From Acidobacteriota bacterium (GTDB lineage Bacteria > Acidobacteriota > Blastocatellia > HR10): 64,000 nucleotides of DNA. Position 1 is the first letter of the stretch. Each line of letters opens with the position of its first letter. The stretch covers positions 79,233 to 143,232 of the forward strand of contig JAUQQC010000006.1 of the NCBI GenBank assembly GCA_030550025.1. Reading direction: 5' to 3'. Positions 18,206 to 27,923 of this stretch are shown piece by piece. The notes under the pieces are model-generated. The model ran no database searches. It was not told the DNA's origin and saw only the letters and a list, made by a program, of their open reading frames with translations. Both the position numbers and the translations under genes were made by a program.

Positions 18206-20839
18206 TCACGGCTGGGCGAGGACGCGCAGGGCGTAGGGCAGACCATAGGCGTGCGTCCATCCGAAGACGCGCAATCCGTGCGTGAAGCTCCAGATGGGGC
18301 GGCTGCCGTCGGGATTTCGAGGGAGATGACTCGCCTTTTCCAAGGCGACGAACAACTCTCGCTGTGTCCAGGAATCGTCAATGGGACGAGGCAGCGCGTC
18401 CATTTTCAACGGCTCGATTCGTCGCTTCAGTTCCTGAAGGAAGCTTGGTTCGCCCGTCAGGTCATAGCCCACGACGAGGCTGTGAATCGTCGCCAGGTAG
18501 GATTCCATGCCATGGCTGAGCGGGGGAACGTCCCGCACGCGCCGCGCGTGCCGCACAAGCGCTGCGCGCACGACGCGATCCCCTGTGAGGTCGAGGTATC
18601 GCGCCAGCGCGTGTGAGGCGTAATTCTGCGAATAGCCGTAGCGATCCATGACGAGGCTTCCGCCTTGCTCTCGCTCCTGCCAAACGAGCATCCGCGCGAT
18701 CCGTTCCTTCAGCTCGCGCAAGTAGCGTTCGTCCTTCGTGGCATCCCAGACTTCGACGAGGTTCCACGCCGAGAGATAGAGCCGGCGACCGGTCAGATCG
18801 TGTTCGCCCCAGATGCGCTTGAGATAGGTCTCGGCCGTTTGGATCGCCGCGTCCAATCCCCGGTGATACCCCGTCAGGTAATAACTGGCCAACCATCCGG
18901 CGACCCACACATGCGCGCTCAGGGCGCGCGACCAATGCTGCATACCGTGTCGGCGGCCGATGCCGAGGTACTTCGTCCCCGGCGGTTGCCGAAGCGTCTC
19001 CCAGAAGTCGAGCGCAGAATTCGTCTCCCCGTAGTATTTCGGATCAGGCGGCCAATGCGTGTTGTCCACATCCATCGAATGGCGGCTCGCGGCTTCCGCG
19101 GCCAGATAGAACCGACGATCGCCCGTGCGGAGGAAGTGCAGCCACAACATGAAGTCCACTGCTGGTTCGTTGCACACCCAGACGTCCCATTTCTCTCCAT
19201 CGAAATTCCATTTCCCATCCCCATGGTCGAACATCCCGAACCACGGTACCCATCGCTGGTTGAAGAGCCACCACTGGAATTTATAATCGAGGGCGCGCTC
19301 GAACTCAGGGAAACGCTCCGCGCGGGGCGCGAACCTCCCATAGACGCCGCTGTCGGCATACCACGTCGGGTCGGCATGGGCGACCGGAGGATCAAGGACG
19401 TAGCTCATCGTTCGCTCAATATCCACGGCCTCGCTCTTGTGGAAGTAAACGATCAACTCGCTCGTCTTCGCGAGCCCCTGCGCCCAATTCTCGACCGTCC
19501 CTTCGGAGCCGTCCTCGTATTCCAGCTCGCTCGACCATCGAGCGAAGCTCATCGGCTCCACGCGCGGCGACCAGAGGAAGGCCGTCGCCCGTCCCGGCGC
19601 TTCCCAGCGAAGCTCCTTCGGATACTCCTCGAGGAAATGCCGAATCCCGATGGCGAGGCCCCAGCGTTCGTCCGAGATGTCCATCCATCCGTCGGCGCGT
19701 TCGGCGCGGACGATTGTCCGATCGTCCACGTCCAGATGGGCGAAGAAACCCTCCAGTCGTCGGTCGGGGGTGGATTCGGGGACCGGTGGCAGGCGCGTGG
19801 GTTTTGGACCGGATTGAAGCAGCGAGATCGCACGTGCTGTCGAGACCTCGCGCGCGACCTCACGTCGCTCTCCGTCCTGCCACCATCTCCCCTCCCGATA
19901 GCTCGTTCGCATTCGCCGTCGGGGCGAGAGTTTCACCTCGAGCGCGAGCCCAGCGGCCGCGAGACGATCATTCGGTTGCGTCCAGCCGGGATCGCCCGGC
20001 TCTTCGCGACGGATCTTCTCGCCTTGCGTGGCGACGTGCGCGTGTTCCCCTTCCTGTGGCCGATGCTTATCGGGCACGCCCGTGTAGACGAACGTGTGCA
20101 AGACACGGAGATAGGATTTTCCCGCATAGGCGTGGATGCGCATCACGAAAGGCGCGGCCGGATTATCGGCGCGCGTGTACCGGTATTCGCCTTCGACGCG
20201 CAAGACGAGGTGAAGCGGGCCCGATCCCCTCTCGACGACCGTTCGTGTGATGACCGCGCGCGAGGGATCCACGCCGACATCGTCCAAGAGATCGAGGAAC
20301 GATCCGCGCCCGAGCGGGCCTTCAGCGATCACGTCCGACTCATCGAACCCGTTCCCCTCCACATCCAATTGCACGCGGTGCAAGAAACCGCCTTCGCCCT
20401 TCCGCACCAAGAAGCGCAACGGCCCGGTCGTCACTTCGGCGAATCCGCGCTCGCCCTGATTGTTGATGACGGTCACGCGTTGCGGAGGTGGCCACGCTCG
20501 TCGAACCGTCGGCCCATACTCGATGACGTATTCGTCGGAGGCTTCGGCGAAGAAGAAGACCCAGATCCACTTCACGCTCTCGTCGGCAGGTGCCCATGTG
20601 CTCACTTCCGTGATCTGCGAAGGAAGTTCACGACCATCCGGAGCGAGGAGACGCACCTGGTCGGGCGAGTGGAGAGCGCCTTTGGGGAAGGGAAGACCAA
20701 GGAGGATCGGCGCCCCCTCCCGCGGCTGTTCCAGGCGGATACGCACGCGCGAGGGGGACGACGGAAGAGACTGTTGGTGCGAGGGGATTCCCGAAATCGC
20801 ATGGGTGAGGACGAGGATCGCCGAGAGCAGTTCTCTCAT
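18206..20839 (-). CDS. PcRGLX/YetA-like protein, probable exo-rhamnogalacturonan lyase family
   Basis: This 877-residue secreted protein (signal peptide about residues 1-20) shows the three-part layout of PcRGLX/YetA proteins. There is an N-terminal barrel domain (PILLGLPFPKGALHSPDQVRLL, ESVKWIWVFFFAE), a central beta-sandwich (LRVLHTFVYTGVPDKHRPQEG) and a C-terminal alpha/alpha toroid (HSMDVDNTHWPPDPKYYGETNS, GMQHWSRALSAHVWVAGWLASYY, RRLYLSAWNLVEVWDATKDERY). Characterised members remove unsaturated units from rhamnogalacturonan I, but most relatives are untested. It is the last gene of the ROK-receptor-deacetylase-lyase run, 33 bases after the PIG-L gene, which supports a role in glycan breakdown. 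Confidence 0.72.
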   Translation of the reverse strand: MRELLSAILVLTHAISGIPSHQQSLPSSPSRVRIRLEQPREGAPILLGLPFPKGALHSPDQVRLLAPDGRELPSQITEVSTWAPADESVKWIWVFFFAEASDEYVIEYGPTVRRAWPPPQRVTVINNQGERGFAEVTTGPLRFLVRKGEGGFLHRVQLDVEGNGFDESDVIAEGPLGRGSFLDLLDDVGVDPSRAVITRTVVERGSGPLHLVLRVEGEYRYTRADNPAAPFVMRIHAYAGKSYLRVLHTFVYTGVPDKHRPQEGEHAHVATQGEKIRREEPGDPGWTQPNDRLAAAGLALEVKLSPRRRMRTSYREGRWWQDGERREVAREVSTARAISLLQSGPKPTRLPPVPESTPDRRLEGFFAHLDVDDRTIVRAERADGWMDISDERWGLAIGIRHFLEEYPKELRWEAPGRATAFLWSPRVEPMSFARWSSELEYEDGSEGTVENWAQGLAKTSELIVYFHKSEAVDIERTMSYVLDPPVAHADPTWYADSGVYGRFAPRAERFPEFERALDYKFQWWLFNQRWVPWFGMFDHGDGKWNFDGEKWDVWVCNEPAVDFMLWLHFLRTGDRRFYLAAEAASRHSMDVDNTHWPPDPKYYGETNSALDFWETLRQPPGTKYLGIGRRHGMQHWSRALSAHVWVAGWLASYYLTGYHRGLDAAIQTAETYLKRIWGEHDLTGRRLYLSAWNLVEVWDATKDERYLRELKERIARMLVWQEREQGGSLVMDRYGYSQNYASHALARYLDLTGDRVVRAALVRHARRVRDVPPLSHGMESYLATIHSLVVGYDLTGEPSFLQELKRRIEPLKMDALPRPIDDSWTQRELFVALEKASHLPRNPDGSRPIWSFTHGLRVFGWTHAYGLPYALRVLAQP

Positions 20840-20872
20840 CGCCTTCTCTCCCGCTTCGCATCCGGCTCAGCG

Positions 20873-23641
20873 TCAGCGCCCTTCCCGTCCGGCATAGAGC
20901 AGATTCACGAAGAGGCGAATGGCGCCGGGCACGCCGGCCGGAAGCTGACGAAAGAACGCGTAGCCGGTGAAGATGTACGTCCCGCGTCCATACCGAGCGC
21001 GCAAGAGTCCTCCGCGAAGGGGCGGCTCGCCCGGATCTTGCGAGGCCAGAAGCGGCGTGAACCGTTCATCCCATCGCTCCATGAAATAGAGACCGCGCTC
21101 CTGCACCCATCCCTGAAAATCGCGCTCGGTGATGCGATTGGGCCAGTGAAAGAGTCGCTCCTCCGGCATGAGGATCTCGACCGAGGCGTCTTCCACGCTC
21201 ACGCGCCCGCGCCCGAGCGTCGCCGGATAGGGCGTGAAGTTCCCTCCGTTGAACGTCACGACGTCCTGATTGTACTGCACGAGCAATGTCCCCCCGCGCT
21301 CGACGAATTCCAGGAGCCGCCGATTCTGCTCCCGCACATCCGCCCGCACGTCGTAGGCTCGAATGCCGAGGACGATCACGTGGAAGCGGCTCAGATCCCC
21401 ACGGGCGAGCTGTTCCGGCGTGAGGACTTCCACGTCTAATCCGAGCTGCGCGAGCACGCGCGGAATCTCATCGCCCGCGCCCATGACGTACCCAATGCGC
21501 ATGTCCGCTGCGGGCACGATGACGTCCACGACGTGGATGCGCACGCGCGCCGGTTGGAAGAAGGGGAACCATCCGATCTCGCGGCGCCCAAGGAGCGTGT
21601 AGCCCTCCGCATACGACCGTCCCTGGTACTCGGCGATGGCCGTCACGTCATAGTGGCCTTCGCGCACGCGCTCGGGCGTGAGCCGGAACGTGGCGTTGTG
21701 CATCTCTCCTTCGCGCGAGAAGCTCACGGTCTGCGCTACGGGCTCGACGCGCCATCCCGGCGGCGCAGCGAGCCGAAGGGTGACGCGAGCTTCGCCGCGC
21801 ACGTGATTGCGCACGCTCACGGTCACCGGGAGGGCTTCGGCGGAAGACGCGCGCATCACAACCGATCCCGGATACACGTGAACCGAGAGGGGGGGACCGA
21901 TCAGGAGCGGACGATGCTCTTCGCCGTACAGAGGATCCACCACGCGCGTGCGTACGATGTCAGCGATATCGCCGCGCATCCCGTCCACTGTATAGCGTGC
22001 GCGAACGCGCACGGGCAGTGGAGGCAGAGGCAGCGTGGCGTAGTCCGGGGCGTCGAGCCGAAGGATCGTCTCCCGCTGCGGATCTTCGCGCCACCAATAC
22101 GGGCGCGTCCAAGCCGCGCGCTCAAGATCGGCTGGGATCGTCACCTGACATTGGACGAAAGCTCCCTCGTTAGGGCCCAGTGGCTTCAGATGACGCCGGA
22201 GCAGGGTGACGACGAATCCCGTCGGGGCTTCGCACGTGAGATCTTCGGGGATCACCTGCTCGCGGCCGCGATTCCACAGTCGCGCCGTCAGCGTGATCGT
22301 CTGTCCCGGAGAAGCTGTGGCGAAGGTCTCGCGCGGGCGCACAAACCCGAACATCTCGCCTTCTTGAGGACCGGACGGCGTCGAAGCATCCACAAAGGCT
22401 TCTATCGTCAAACCAAGCGCCAGAGCGATGGCGCGCACGAAGTGCGCCCTCTTCGTGCGCAGGTGAATCCGGAGATCCTCTCGCGCCGTCGGGGAGAGCG
22501 GCGCGCGTTCGAGGCGCGCGATGAGGTCGGTGAGCACCGCGAGACCGCGCAACAAGGGACGCGCCGCGCGCTCCGGATGCTCTGGGGCAAGCGCCATCTG
22601 GGCTTCGACGACATATTGATCCACCTCGCGCAACGCAGAGCGAAGGAAGGGCACCATTTGCTCCTCAGCGCCCAATCGAGCGGCCAGCCCAGGCAGGCTC
22701 GTGTCCAGACCATCAAAGAAGCTCTCCTCTGGCTCCGACGCCGGCACGCGCGAGGCGATGAGCCGATAGTACGAATACCGATCTCCCGGTGGAACGACCA
22801 CGCCGCCTGCGCCTTGTGTGAGTTGAAGGCTCAACCCCTTCATGGCCAGTTGCGCGTAGGATTGCCCGAGCACTGGATCATACGCGCCCGTGTTCAAGCG
22901 CACGGTGTACGCTTCATCGGCGCGTACGCTGACATAGAGCTTCTTCGGCGACCAGGGAAGCAAGCCTTCTCGAATCTGTTCCGGGAAGCGGTCGGGATCG
23001 CCGGCGGCCTCGAACGCTTCGCGCGCGAGGATCCCCGCCGCTTGATGATTCCCGTGTCCATCGCGCGGGGCTCCGTGAAAGCGCGCCACCACGACATCGG
23101 GACGAAAGCTGCGGATCACGCGCACCAGATCGGCGAGCGCCGGCTCGCCCCCGTTCCATTTCCGAAGCGTCTCTTCAGCCGTTTTGGAGAAACCGAAATC
23201 GGCCACGCGCGTGAAGCGCTGTCGGACGCCATAGTGCGTGTCGGCGGCCAGCAGCTCGAGCGTACGCAACAGGCCGAGCGCATCCAGCAACTCCGGCCCG
23301 GTCTTGTTCTGCCCTCCCTCGCCGCGCGTGAGCGTCAGCAGCATCGCCTCAGCGCCCCAGCCGCGCGCGATGAGCGTGAGCATCGCCCCATCTTCATCAT
23401 CTGGATGGGCCGTCACATGCAACAGTCGCGCCGTCGTCCGCAGCTTCCGCAGCGCTTGCACGAGTCCCGTCAGACCGGAATCCACAGTCGGCTTCGGAAC
23501 GACCTCCATCCATGGCTCGTCAATATCCCAGGTTGAGACCAGCTGCGGGACTCCCCCAATCGCTCGGGGAGTTGATCCGAACGCCAGGAGGAAGAGGAGG
23601 AAGCCGCAGGATGCGTGGAGGGTCACCGATCGTCGTGGCAT
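20873..23641 (-). CDS. Exported PIG-L deacetylase fused to NEW3-type and amidotransferase-like domains
   Basis: About 922 residues. A signal peptide is followed by a PIG-L/LmbE domain with AHPDDE at residues 78-83 and a second His motif in DGHGNHQAAG near residue 185, the zinc site of N-acetylglucosamine deacetylases. The middle contains an NPCBM-associated NEW3-like beta domain (VTVSVRNHVRGEARVTLRLAAP). The C-terminus looks like a glutamine-amidotransferase-like fold (HVIVLGIRAYDVRADVREQN, RGGTLLVQYNQD). The GGAGGAGAT site fixes the start. Activity on a sugar or glycan is inferred from the family and its neighbours. Confidence 0.85.
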   Translation of the reverse strand: MPRRSVTLHASCGFLLFLLAFGSTPRAIGGVPQLVSTWDIDEPWMEVVPKPTVDSGLTGLVQALRKLRTTARLLHVTAHPDDEDGAMLTLIARGWGAEAMLLTLTRGEGGQNKTGPELLDALGLLRTLELLAADTHYGVRQRFTRVADFGFSKTAEETLRKWNGGEPALADLVRVIRSFRPDVVVARFHGAPRDGHGNHQAAGILAREAFEAAGDPDRFPEQIREGLLPWSPKKLYVSVRADEAYTVRLNTGAYDPVLGQSYAQLAMKGLSLQLTQGAGGVVVPPGDRYSYYRLIASRVPASEPEESFFDGLDTSLPGLAARLGAEEQMVPFLRSALREVDQYVVEAQMALAPEHPERAARPLLRGLAVLTDLIARLERAPLSPTAREDLRIHLRTKRAHFVRAIALALGLTIEAFVDASTPSGPQEGEMFGFVRPRETFATASPGQTITLTARLWNRGREQVIPEDLTCEAPTGFVVTLLRRHLKPLGPNEGAFVQCQVTIPADLERAAWTRPYWWREDPQRETILRLDAPDYATLPLPPLPVRVRARYTVDGMRGDIADIVRTRVVDPLYGEEHRPLLIGPPLSVHVYPGSVVMRASSAEALPVTVSVRNHVRGEARVTLRLAAPPGWRVEPVAQTVSFSREGEMHNATFRLTPERVREGHYDVTAIAEYQGRSYAEGYTLLGRREIGWFPFFQPARVRIHVVDVIVPAADMRIGYVMGAGDEIPRVLAQLGLDVEVLTPEQLARGDLSRFHVIVLGIRAYDVRADVREQNRRLLEFVERGGTLLVQYNQDVVTFNGGNFTPYPATLGRGRVSVEDASVEILMPEERLFHWPNRITERDFQGWVQERGLYFMERWDERFTPLLASQDPGEPPLRGGLLRARYGRGTYIFTGYAFFRQLPAGVPGAIRLFVNLLYAGREGR

Positions 23642-23737
23642 ATCTCCTCCCAACGGATTTGAAGGATAGGGGGATGCCGGCGCAGCCTCTTCATACGCAC
23701 TTTCCGGCATCCCCTTGATCGCTTCCGGCGATCCCGC

Positions 23738-26584
23738 TCAGAAATTCAGCTTGAACCCAAGCTGCAACTGTCGCGACTCGAGCGCTCCCGCTCGCGGAAA
23801 GCGCGTCGGAAGCGCCGAGACGAGGCTCCCGTCGGCGTTCACCGCGACTGTCGTCGTCAAGTCCGTAATGTTCGGATGATTGGTCAGGTTGGTGAACTCC
23901 GCGAAGAACTCGACGTTGGCCCGCTCGCCCAACCGCACGAAGCGCGAGTACCGCAGGTCCACGTTGAAGTTGTTCGGCCCGTCCACCGTGTTCCGTCCGA
24001 TGAAGAGCGGGCGATCCATCAAGATGCGATCGTTGTTGAGGTCGCGATTGGCCAGGATGTTGAACGTATCGCCGCTGTCGGCACTCACGATGAAGCTCAC
24101 CTGATTATCGTTCAAGAGCGCGTTCCAGAATCGGTTCTCCACGCTCACCTTGGGCGCCAGGACGCTGCTCACGTAGAAGATGTGGCGGCGATCCGAAAGC
24201 GAATTGCCGCGATCGCGACGCCGATTGGTCGGATCCGAGAGCTGCACGTTGCTGTCGAGCACGTTCACCTCGGGCGCGTCGTCAATGGCATGCGACCACG
24301 TATAGGAGGCGGTGAATTGGTACCCGTGCGAGAACCGCTTGATGAGCTGCACGGTGACGCCGTTGTAGTTGGAATTCCCCACGGATTCGTCCAGGAAGAC
24401 GTTGTCGAACTCGGGGAAGCGTCGCGTCTGCGGATTCACGGCCGTATCGAAGACGGGGCGCCCATCGGCGAGCGTTCGGATCGGATTGATCGGGTTGATA
24501 TTCCGCCGCACGGGGATACGCGTCCCTTTGGAGAAGACGTAGCTCACGACGACGGACATGTCCGGGGTGAACGCGCGCTCGATCTGCAGATTCGCGTTGC
24601 TCGAATAGAGGTTGGCGAAGTCCGGAGCGACGGCGTTCACGCTCACGCGCGGCAGGGGGAAACCGGGCGGCAACTGCTCGAGCGTCTGCGGGAAGGCGGG
24701 CGCGAATGGGCTCGTCCCGGAGACCGAGATGTCGCGGAAGCGCGGATTGCCGTTGTTCAGGATCGCCAGGCGATAGAAGTCGAGCTTCGGGAAGTCGTAG
24801 TAGAGGCCGGCGCTCGCTCGCACGACGGTCTTCCGCTCGCGCCCAATCCCATAGGAGAGGCCCACGCGTGGAGCGAAGTTGTTCTTATCCACATTGAAAT
24901 CGCGCGAGATCGGAAGCGGCGAGGTCGGGTCTGCGTTCGGGACATCGTACAACTCGTAGCGCACGCCGTAGAGGAGCTTGAGGTTTTGCGCCACGCGCCA
25001 GTCGTCCTGCCAGAACGCCGAGTAGAAGAACGCGCGTTCGCTGATCTCCGGGTTCCCCAGCCGTTGCCGGAAGGTCGTATACCCTCTCGGATTCGTCCCA
25101 TTGACGGCGTTCAGATAGGCGTCGATGTTCGGGAAGATATATTCGGCGAAGAGCGGCTCTCGCCGGAAATCGCCGTAGGTCGTCATCGCGAATCCGAACT
25201 TGAAGGCGTGGCCCCCACGAATGAGCGTGAAATTGTCCACGACATCCACGCTCGTTTGGCGGAAGCGCTGCCCATCATCGGTCGGTCCGCCGAACAACGC
25301 CACGCCGGAGATCGTGATCGCCGGGCCGCGCACGGCGTTCTCCGGATTGGCCACGCGGAAGAAGCGACGTCGCGCGTATTGGAAGCGGAGCTCATTGATG
25401 GCGCGAGCCGAGAGCGTCGAGGTCAGTTGCGTCGCTACCGAGTCGGCGGCATCAATGAAATCGGTCGAGCGCGTCACTGAGAGGAGCCCGGCCGAGAGCG
25501 CGCCGCCGATGTTGTTCGGCGAGCTGTTGCGGAAGAGGTTGTACCGCGACATCAGGCGGTGCTTCTCGGAGATCGTGTAGTCGCTCCGGACAATGAAGAA
25601 GTTGACCCGCTGCGAAGCCGGGACGACGCCGATCTGCTTGGGCGTCAACCCGATGCGCGCGGCGTTCTCCGGCGTGATGGTGATTGGACGCGGGATGTCG
25701 CGTCGCGTGAATTCGTAGGCACTGAAGTAGTGGAGCCGGTCGCGTCGGATCGGGCCGCCCAGTCGCGCCGTCACCGTATCGGCGGCGAAATCCGGCTTGG
25801 GCTGCGTGGGGCTGAGGAGCGTCGGGCGCGCCGAGAAGGACTTTCGGCGGAAGCGATACCCGGCTTCGCCGTGCAGTTCGTTCGTCCCCGAATCGGTGAT
25901 GGCGTTATAGACGGTACCCGTCGTCGTCCCGAATTCCGGCGCGAAGCCGTTGTTGACGACTTGGATCTCACGAATGAACACTTCCGAGATCGGCATCAAG
26001 CGAATGCCCGCGCGATCGGCCTGCGTGTTCGTGTTGCCATCCAGCTGGTAGTTGATCCGGTCAATGAACCCGTTCGTGTTCACCTTGCGGGGCACGCCGA
26101 ATTCGGGATTGGGGCGCGCGCTCACTCCCGGTTGCAGGAGCATGAAGTTGTAGATGTTGCGGGAGACCAAGGGGAGGTTCCGCACCTCTTGCGTCGAGAT
26201 CGTGCTGCCGTGCTCGATCTTCCCGATGTCGGCCACGGGGACATCGGCCGTGACCGTCACCGCCTGCTCGATTTGCCCAACCTCCAGCGTGAAATCCACG
26301 ACGGCCGTCCGCCCGGCCGTCAGAACGACGCCCGAGCGCACGGCGCGTTTGAAGCCGGTGACCTCCACGCTGACCTCGTAGCGGCCAAGCGGCAGCAACG
26401 TCGCGCGGTAAAATCCTCGCTCGTTCGTCGTCAGCGTTCGCGCGTATCCCGTGTCCATATTGACGATGCGCACGGTGGCGTTGGCGACGACTGCTCCCGA
26501 GGGGTCCAGAACGATCCCCTCGATGACGCCGTCGGTCGCCTGGGCCTGCATAAGTAGAAACGTCGCCAGAAGGATGCCCTTCAT
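23738..26584 (-). CDS. TonB-dependent receptor with N-terminal carboxypeptidase-regulatory domain
   Basis: About 948 residues, with a signal peptide and a carboxypeptidase-regulatory-like beta domain (about residues 20-110: GVIEGIVLDPSGAVVANATV). The plug domain follows (RNLPLVSRNIYNFMLLQPGV, LMPISEVFIREIQVVNNGFA), then a long barrel ending in RQLQLGFKLNF with the terminal Phe of outer-membrane proteins. This architecture is a hallmark of Acidobacteriota. It lies 13 bases after the ROK regulator and upstream of deacetylase and lyase genes, so it probably imports oligosaccharides. Confidence 0.93.
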   Translation of the reverse strand: MKGILLATFLLMQAQATDGVIEGIVLDPSGAVVANATVRIVNMDTGYARTLTTNERGFYRATLLPLGRYEVSVEVTGFKRAVRSGVVLTAGRTAVVDFTLEVGQIEQAVTVTADVPVADIGKIEHGSTISTQEVRNLPLVSRNIYNFMLLQPGVSARPNPEFGVPRKVNTNGFIDRINYQLDGNTNTQADRAGIRLMPISEVFIREIQVVNNGFAPEFGTTTGTVYNAITDSGTNELHGEAGYRFRRKSFSARPTLLSPTQPKPDFAADTVTARLGGPIRRDRLHYFSAYEFTRRDIPRPITITPENAARIGLTPKQIGVVPASQRVNFFIVRSDYTISEKHRLMSRYNLFRNSSPNNIGGALSAGLLSVTRSTDFIDAADSVATQLTSTLSARAINELRFQYARRRFFRVANPENAVRGPAITISGVALFGGPTDDGQRFRQTSVDVVDNFTLIRGGHAFKFGFAMTTYGDFRREPLFAEYIFPNIDAYLNAVNGTNPRGYTTFRQRLGNPEISERAFFYSAFWQDDWRVAQNLKLLYGVRYELYDVPNADPTSPLPISRDFNVDKNNFAPRVGLSYGIGRERKTVVRASAGLYYDFPKLDFYRLAILNNGNPRFRDISVSGTSPFAPAFPQTLEQLPPGFPLPRVSVNAVAPDFANLYSSNANLQIERAFTPDMSVVVSYVFSKGTRIPVRRNINPINPIRTLADGRPVFDTAVNPQTRRFPEFDNVFLDESVGNSNYNGVTVQLIKRFSHGYQFTASYTWSHAIDDAPEVNVLDSNVQLSDPTNRRRDRGNSLSDRRHIFYVSSVLAPKVSVENRFWNALLNDNQVSFIVSADSGDTFNILANRDLNNDRILMDRPLFIGRNTVDGPNNFNVDLRYSRFVRLGERANVEFFAEFTNLTNHPNITDLTTTVAVNADGSLVSALPTRFPRAGALESRQLQLGFKLNF

Positions 26585-26597
26585 AACCCTCCCTCCT

Positions 26598-27800
26598 TTA
26601 AAGTCGTGCGACCAAATCGGCGAGTTGTCGCTCGACGAGTTGCAGGGCCGAGAAGAGAGCGCCATAGAGTTGCGCGCGATCCCTCAACGCCGAGACGACG
26701 ACGACCGGTTTGGCCGGAACGGTTCGCTCAATAGCCGCTCGGATGGGGTCGATGAGCATTTCCCCGGCCAGGCTCACTCCCCCACCGAGCACGATCATCT
26801 CCGGATCGAGCACCGTAGCCAGATTCGCGACGGCTGTACCGAGGTACTCGATCGCTTCTTCCACCACGCGCCCGGCCGTGGCATCACCCCGACGCGCGGC
26901 TTCGAAAATAGCCTTGGCGCTCGAAAGCCGTGGGCGCTGCATCACGTGACGGGCACGAGCCGCCAGAGCCGGTCCGGAAGCGCGCAGCTCCAGGAATCCC
27001 AACTCTCGAAATTCCTGCCAGATCGCCTTCGGGTCCAGGAGCATATAGCCGACTTCTCCGGCCGCATGCGTAGCGCCACGATAGAGCGTCCCGTTGATGA
27101 GGAGACCAGCTCCGATCCCCGCCCCAATGGCGATGAAGATGACGTTCTGGCGCCCTTGAGCCGCGCCGCGCCACTGTTCGCCCAAGACGGCCATGTTCAC
27201 ATCGTTGTCCACGTGAACGGGGAGGCGCAGCGCTTCTTCCAGCAACTCGCGCAGCGGGACATCGCGCCAGCCCGGGAGATTCGGCGCGTGGCGGACGATG
27301 CCACTCTCGACGTCGGTGATGCCGGGAGCGCCAATGGCCATCGCCTTCACCTGACGCCATCGCGCGCCCGTCGTCTCAACGAGCTGGCGGCTGAGCCGGA
27401 CGATCTGCTCGACGACGGTGCGCACATAAGGCGGCGCCTTTCGCGTCGGCTCTTCCGATTGCGCGAGGAGATCACCATTGAGGTCCGCCAAGGCGACGCG
27501 CACCCGCGTCCCGCCAAGATCCACTCCGAGCACATATCCGAAGCGCGCGTTGAAGCGCAAGAGCGTCGGCGGTCGTCCGCCGCGCGATTCCCCTGTGCCT
27601 TCCTCCAGGAGAAGCCCGGCGTGCATCAACTTCGCCACCAGCGCGGAGACGGCCGGCGGACTCAAGCCCGAGCGGCGCGCCAGTTCCGCCCGCGAGGTCT
27701 TCCCCAACGCCCGCACCAGCTCCAGCAGCGTGAGCATGTTCAGCCGCTTGAGGAGGCCATGATTGGCCGGAGTCACCAACTTGTGCCCGTGCTCGCCCAT
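26598..27800 (-). CDS. ROK-family transcriptional regulator/sugar kinase-like protein
   Basis: The 400-residue protein has an N-terminal winged helix (LTLLELVRALGKTSRAELARRSGLSPPAVSALVAKL), then a ROK domain with the ATP-type motif VLGVDLGGTRVRVALADL. VHVDNDVNMAVLGEQW follows, and the region AAGEVGYM, where ROK regulators often carry a zinc motif. The canonical downstream zinc Cys residues are not obvious (LDPKAIWQEF), which argues for a regulator with an altered site. The start at 27800 is fixed by a strong promoter just upstream; 17 extra in-frame codons lie in that promoter. It probably senses a sugar and controls the receptor-deacetylase-lyase genes behind it. Confidence 0.9.
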   Translation of the reverse strand: MGEHGHKLVTPANHGLLKRLNMLTLLELVRALGKTSRAELARRSGLSPPAVSALVAKLMHAGLLLEEGTGESRGGRPPTLLRFNARFGYVLGVDLGGTRVRVALADLNGDLLAQSEEPTRKAPPYVRTVVEQIVRLSRQLVETTGARWRQVKAMAIGAPGITDVESGIVRHAPNLPGWRDVPLRELLEEALRLPVHVDNDVNMAVLGEQWRGAAQGRQNVIFIAIGAGIGAGLLINGTLYRGATHAAGEVGYMLLDPKAIWQEFRELGFLELRASGPALAARARHVMQRPRLSSAKAIFEAARRGDATAGRVVEEAIEYLGTAVANLATVLDPEMIVLGGGVSLAGEMLIDPIRAAIERTVPAKPVVVVSALRDRAQLYGALFSALQLVERQLADLVARL

Positions 27801-27816
27801 GACTTTGTTCGGGAAG

Positions 27817-27844
27817 ATAATAAACTTTTTCGCTCCCGTGTCAA
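27817..27844 (-). promoter_or_regulatory. Promoter of the ROK-led operon
   Basis: Perfect TTGACA (27844-27839), a 16-base spacer and TATTAT (27822-27817). The ROK ATG begins 17 bases after the -10 box, so the transcript has only about ten leader bases. The segment AGTTTATTATCTTCCCGA is nearly shared with the plsC promoter. Confidence 0.65.
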
Positions 27845-27885
27845 GCCCCAACGTTCGAGCCTCGCCGGCGCTCGAGCGGCCTCCC

Positions 27886-27915
27886 TTTACAACGCGGCAT
27901 CGCCCGCTTTACTAT
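27886..27915 (+). promoter_or_regulatory. Promoter of rimO-pgpA-cinA
   Basis: TTTACA (27886-27891), an 18-base spacer and TACTAT (27910-27915). The rimO ATG is at 27924, eight bases beyond the -10 box, implying a leaderless transcript. Confidence 0.5.
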
Positions 27916-27923
27916 GCTTGGGT

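Noticed and set aside
18665..23536. Long plus-strand open frames (924 and 667 codons) opposite the lyase and PIG-L genes
   Set aside because: The minus-strand proteins have signal peptides, motifs and ribosome sites; the plus frames have none of these.
26451..27923. A 491-codon upstream extension of rimO
   Set aside because: It runs antisense through the ROK gene, and a promoter sits directly before the ATG at 27924.
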